DNA of 52,244 nucleotides from Dysgonamonadaceae bacterium (GTDB lineage Bacteria; Bacteroidota; Bacteroidia; Bacteroidales; Azobacteroidaceae): NCBI GenBank assembly GCA_031289145.1, contig JAITQA010000023.1, positions 1 to 52,244 of the forward strand, read 5' to 3'. Shown piece by piece: positions 51,127 to 52,244 of this stretch (position 1 is its first letter; each line of letters starts with the position of its first letter). The notes under the pieces were generated by a model. It saw only the letters and a program-made list of their open reading frames with translations, ran no database searches and was not told where the DNA came from. The position numbers and the translations under genes were made by a program.

Positions 51127-51893
51127 GTGGTGAAAAATGGACACGTGAAGAAATGATTTTGGCGTTCAATCTGTATATAAAACTGCCGTTTGGCAAGATG
51201 CACAAGAAAACGCCGGAAATCATAGAACTTGCCAACCTGATGGGGCGGTCGGTTAATTCTGTTACGTTGCGGTTGGTAAATTTTGCTTCGTGCGACCCTT
51301 ACCACCAAAACAGAGGCGTGAAAGGAATGATTGGCGGGCAGAAACAATGCCAGCCGATTTGGGACGAATTCGCCAACAACCGCGAGGCGTTGGTTTTTGA
51401 AAGTGAGCGAATTTTAGCCGAAAAGCAAAACCAAACTATTGAAACAAAGTTTAATGATTTGCTTTTTGACATAAAAGACCTGAAAGGCGAAACGAAACTG
51501 CGTGAAGTCAAAACCCGTGTCAATCAGAATGTTTTCCGTCAGATTGTTTTGGCAAACTATAATCGCCAATGTGCGATTACAGGTATTGATGTACCTGATT
51601 TGCTGTTTGCAAGTCATATAATCCCGTGGGCTGCCAACGAACAGGAACGATTAAATCCAGAAAATGGCATTTGCCTGTCTGCGCTTTATGACAAAGCGTT
51701 TGACAAAGGTTTGCTTGGCATAAATGCTGATTATGAAGTGCTTTTATCGACAACTTTGCAGAAAAATAAAGGCAAAGATTATTTCGTAAAATACTTTGCC
51801 CCGATTGAAAAAGTAAAATTACAGATGCCGCAGAAGTATCTGCCCAAGCGAGAATTTTTGGAGTGGCATTTGGATTGTGTGTTTGAAAAATAA
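51123..51893 (+). CDS. HNH endonuclease, likely restriction enzyme
   Basis: 256 residues. The C-terminal half carries an HNH-type nuclease site (RQCAITGIDVPDLLFASHII, then ENGICLSALYDKAFDKGLLG) with the expected Cys, two His-like and Asn positions. The N-terminal half looks like a DNA-binding domain (WTREEMILAFNLYIKLPFGK; ANLMGRSVNSVTLRLVNF). This layout is found in HNH restriction enzymes paired with cytosine methyltransferases. It overlaps the preceding gene, and a methyltransferase of another type follows 10 bases later. Confidence 0.85.
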   Translation: MSGEKWTREEMILAFNLYIKLPFGKMHKKTPEIIELANLMGRSVNSVTLRLVNFASCDPYHQNRGVKGMIGGQKQCQPIWDEFANNREALVFESERILAEKQNQTIETKFNDLLFDIKDLKGETKLREVKTRVNQNVFRQIVLANYNRQCAITGIDVPDLLFASHIIPWAANEQERLNPENGICLSALYDKAFDKGLLGINADYEVLLSTTLQKNKGKDYFVKYFAPIEKVKLQMPQKYLPKREFLEWHLDCVFEK

Positions 51894-51903
51894 AAAATAT
51901 TTT

Positions 51904-52244
51904 ATGAAATATGCAAATTTAAATAAGATAACAGTTAATCCAGAGTGGAGTTTTACAAATGTCCGCTCTGTTGAACAGTGGACACACGGCTATCACCGCT
52001 ATCCTGCAAAATTTTTACCGAACATAGTAAAGAAGTTAATAGAAACTTATGCTGTCGGCAATGGAACTATTGCAGATGTATTTGCGGGTTGCGGTACAAC
52101 CTTAGTTGAAGCCAAAGTACATGGTATAAAATCCATAGGAATAGATATTAACCCCGTGGCGCAACTAATAACAAAAGCAAAAACAAATCCTATTCCACCT
52201 GATATTTTGAATATACAATACGAATTGTTGGTAAACTCATTCTC
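51904..52244 (+). CDS. N4/N6-type DNA methyltransferase, N-terminal part
   Basis: The gene starts at ATG 51904 and runs off the window end, with 113 codons visible. Motifs: HGYHRYPAKFLPNIVKKLI, then the SAM-binding FAGCGTTLVEAKVHGIKSIG (motif I) and IDINPVAQL. This order is typical of amino-methyltransferases of the DNA modification (N6-adenine or N4-cytosine) type. The target base cannot be read; the catalytic motif IV is not yet reached. It is 10 bases after the HNH gene, so it could provide the protection that the broken methyltransferase no longer gives. Confidence 0.85.
   Translation, partial: MKYANLNKITVNPEWSFTNVRSVEQWTHGYHRYPAKFLPNIVKKLIETYAVGNGTIADVFAGCGTTLVEAKVHGIKSIGIDINPVAQLITKAKTNPIPPDILNIQYELLVNSF

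Noticed and set aside
1-52244. CRISPR arrays, tRNA or rRNA genes, intact insertion sequences
   Set aside because: No regularly spaced repeats, no cloverleaf or rRNA segments and no transposase motifs were seen by eye; a dedicated scan was not possible.

Overview
The window looks like chromosomal DNA from a Bacteroidota bacterium, most likely of the order Bacteroidales (the family cannot be fixed from the sequence). Three things point there. Many genes follow a Bacteroidetes-type promoter, TTTG, 19-21 bases, then TAnnTTTG. Several families are typical of the phylum: a MurF-Alr fusion, a PUR/DUF3276 protein, DUF5606, DUF5063, a long NusB, and carboxypeptidase-like/TonB receptors. Gene blocks such as nusB-yajC-ybbR-coaE and mreBCD-mrdA-rodA have the gene order usual for the phylum.

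Layout. 1-6 kb: end of purH, then the rod-shape operon mreB-mreC-mreD-mrdA-rodA with overlapping or abutting genes. 6-11.7 kb: ndk, an M23/LysM peptidase, pyrophosphatase, radC, efp and prfC, with a 480-base gap before prfC that holds relics and inverted repeats. 11.7-16 kb: an eroded glmS remnant, then pstA-pstB-phoU without pstS or pstC but with a Pho-box-like repeat, and a toxin-antitoxin pair whose toxin has an in-frame stop. 16-18.4 kb: a PhoB/PhoR-like two-component pair. 18.5-20.3 kb: three unrecognised small membrane proteins and inverted copies of a short intergenic repeat. 20.3-28.6 kb: mainly minus-strand genes (phosphoesterase with an RNA-leader-like 5' region, rlmI, RNase D-like exonuclease, DUF5063, RluA-type synthase, fabG, TetR, RelA/SpoT, PUR protein). 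28.7-33.4 kb: nusB-yajC-ybbR-coaE-DUF5606, an acidic protein and an OmpA lipoprotein, closed by a long bidirectional terminator. 33.4-42.6 kb: ugd, glycosyltransferase, OsmC, then a wall/sugar cluster (DUF1460, murF-alr, GH20 hexosaminidase, galM). 42.7-47.1 kb: an AT-rich four-gene cassette. 47.1-49.6 kb: alanine/sodium symporter and CorA. 50-52.2 kb: a restriction-modification region with a broken cytosine methyltransferase, a small unknown protein, an HNH nuclease and a second methyltransferase cut by the window end.

The best candidate for an undescribed system is the 42.7-47.1 kb cassette: a small HTH protein with an odd cysteine-rich tail, a secreted TPR protein, a SagB/ThcOx-type flavin dehydrogenase with a C-terminal membrane anchor, and a TonB-dependent-receptor-like outer membrane protein. 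The genes are packed end to end behind one promoter-like site. No YcaO cyclodehydratase is in the window, so a link to azole-peptide chemistry is only a hypothesis.

A second theme is gene erosion: glmS, a possible lipoprotein, the RelE-type toxin and the cytosine methyltransferase are all broken. I saw no tRNA, rRNA, CRISPR array or intact insertion sequence.
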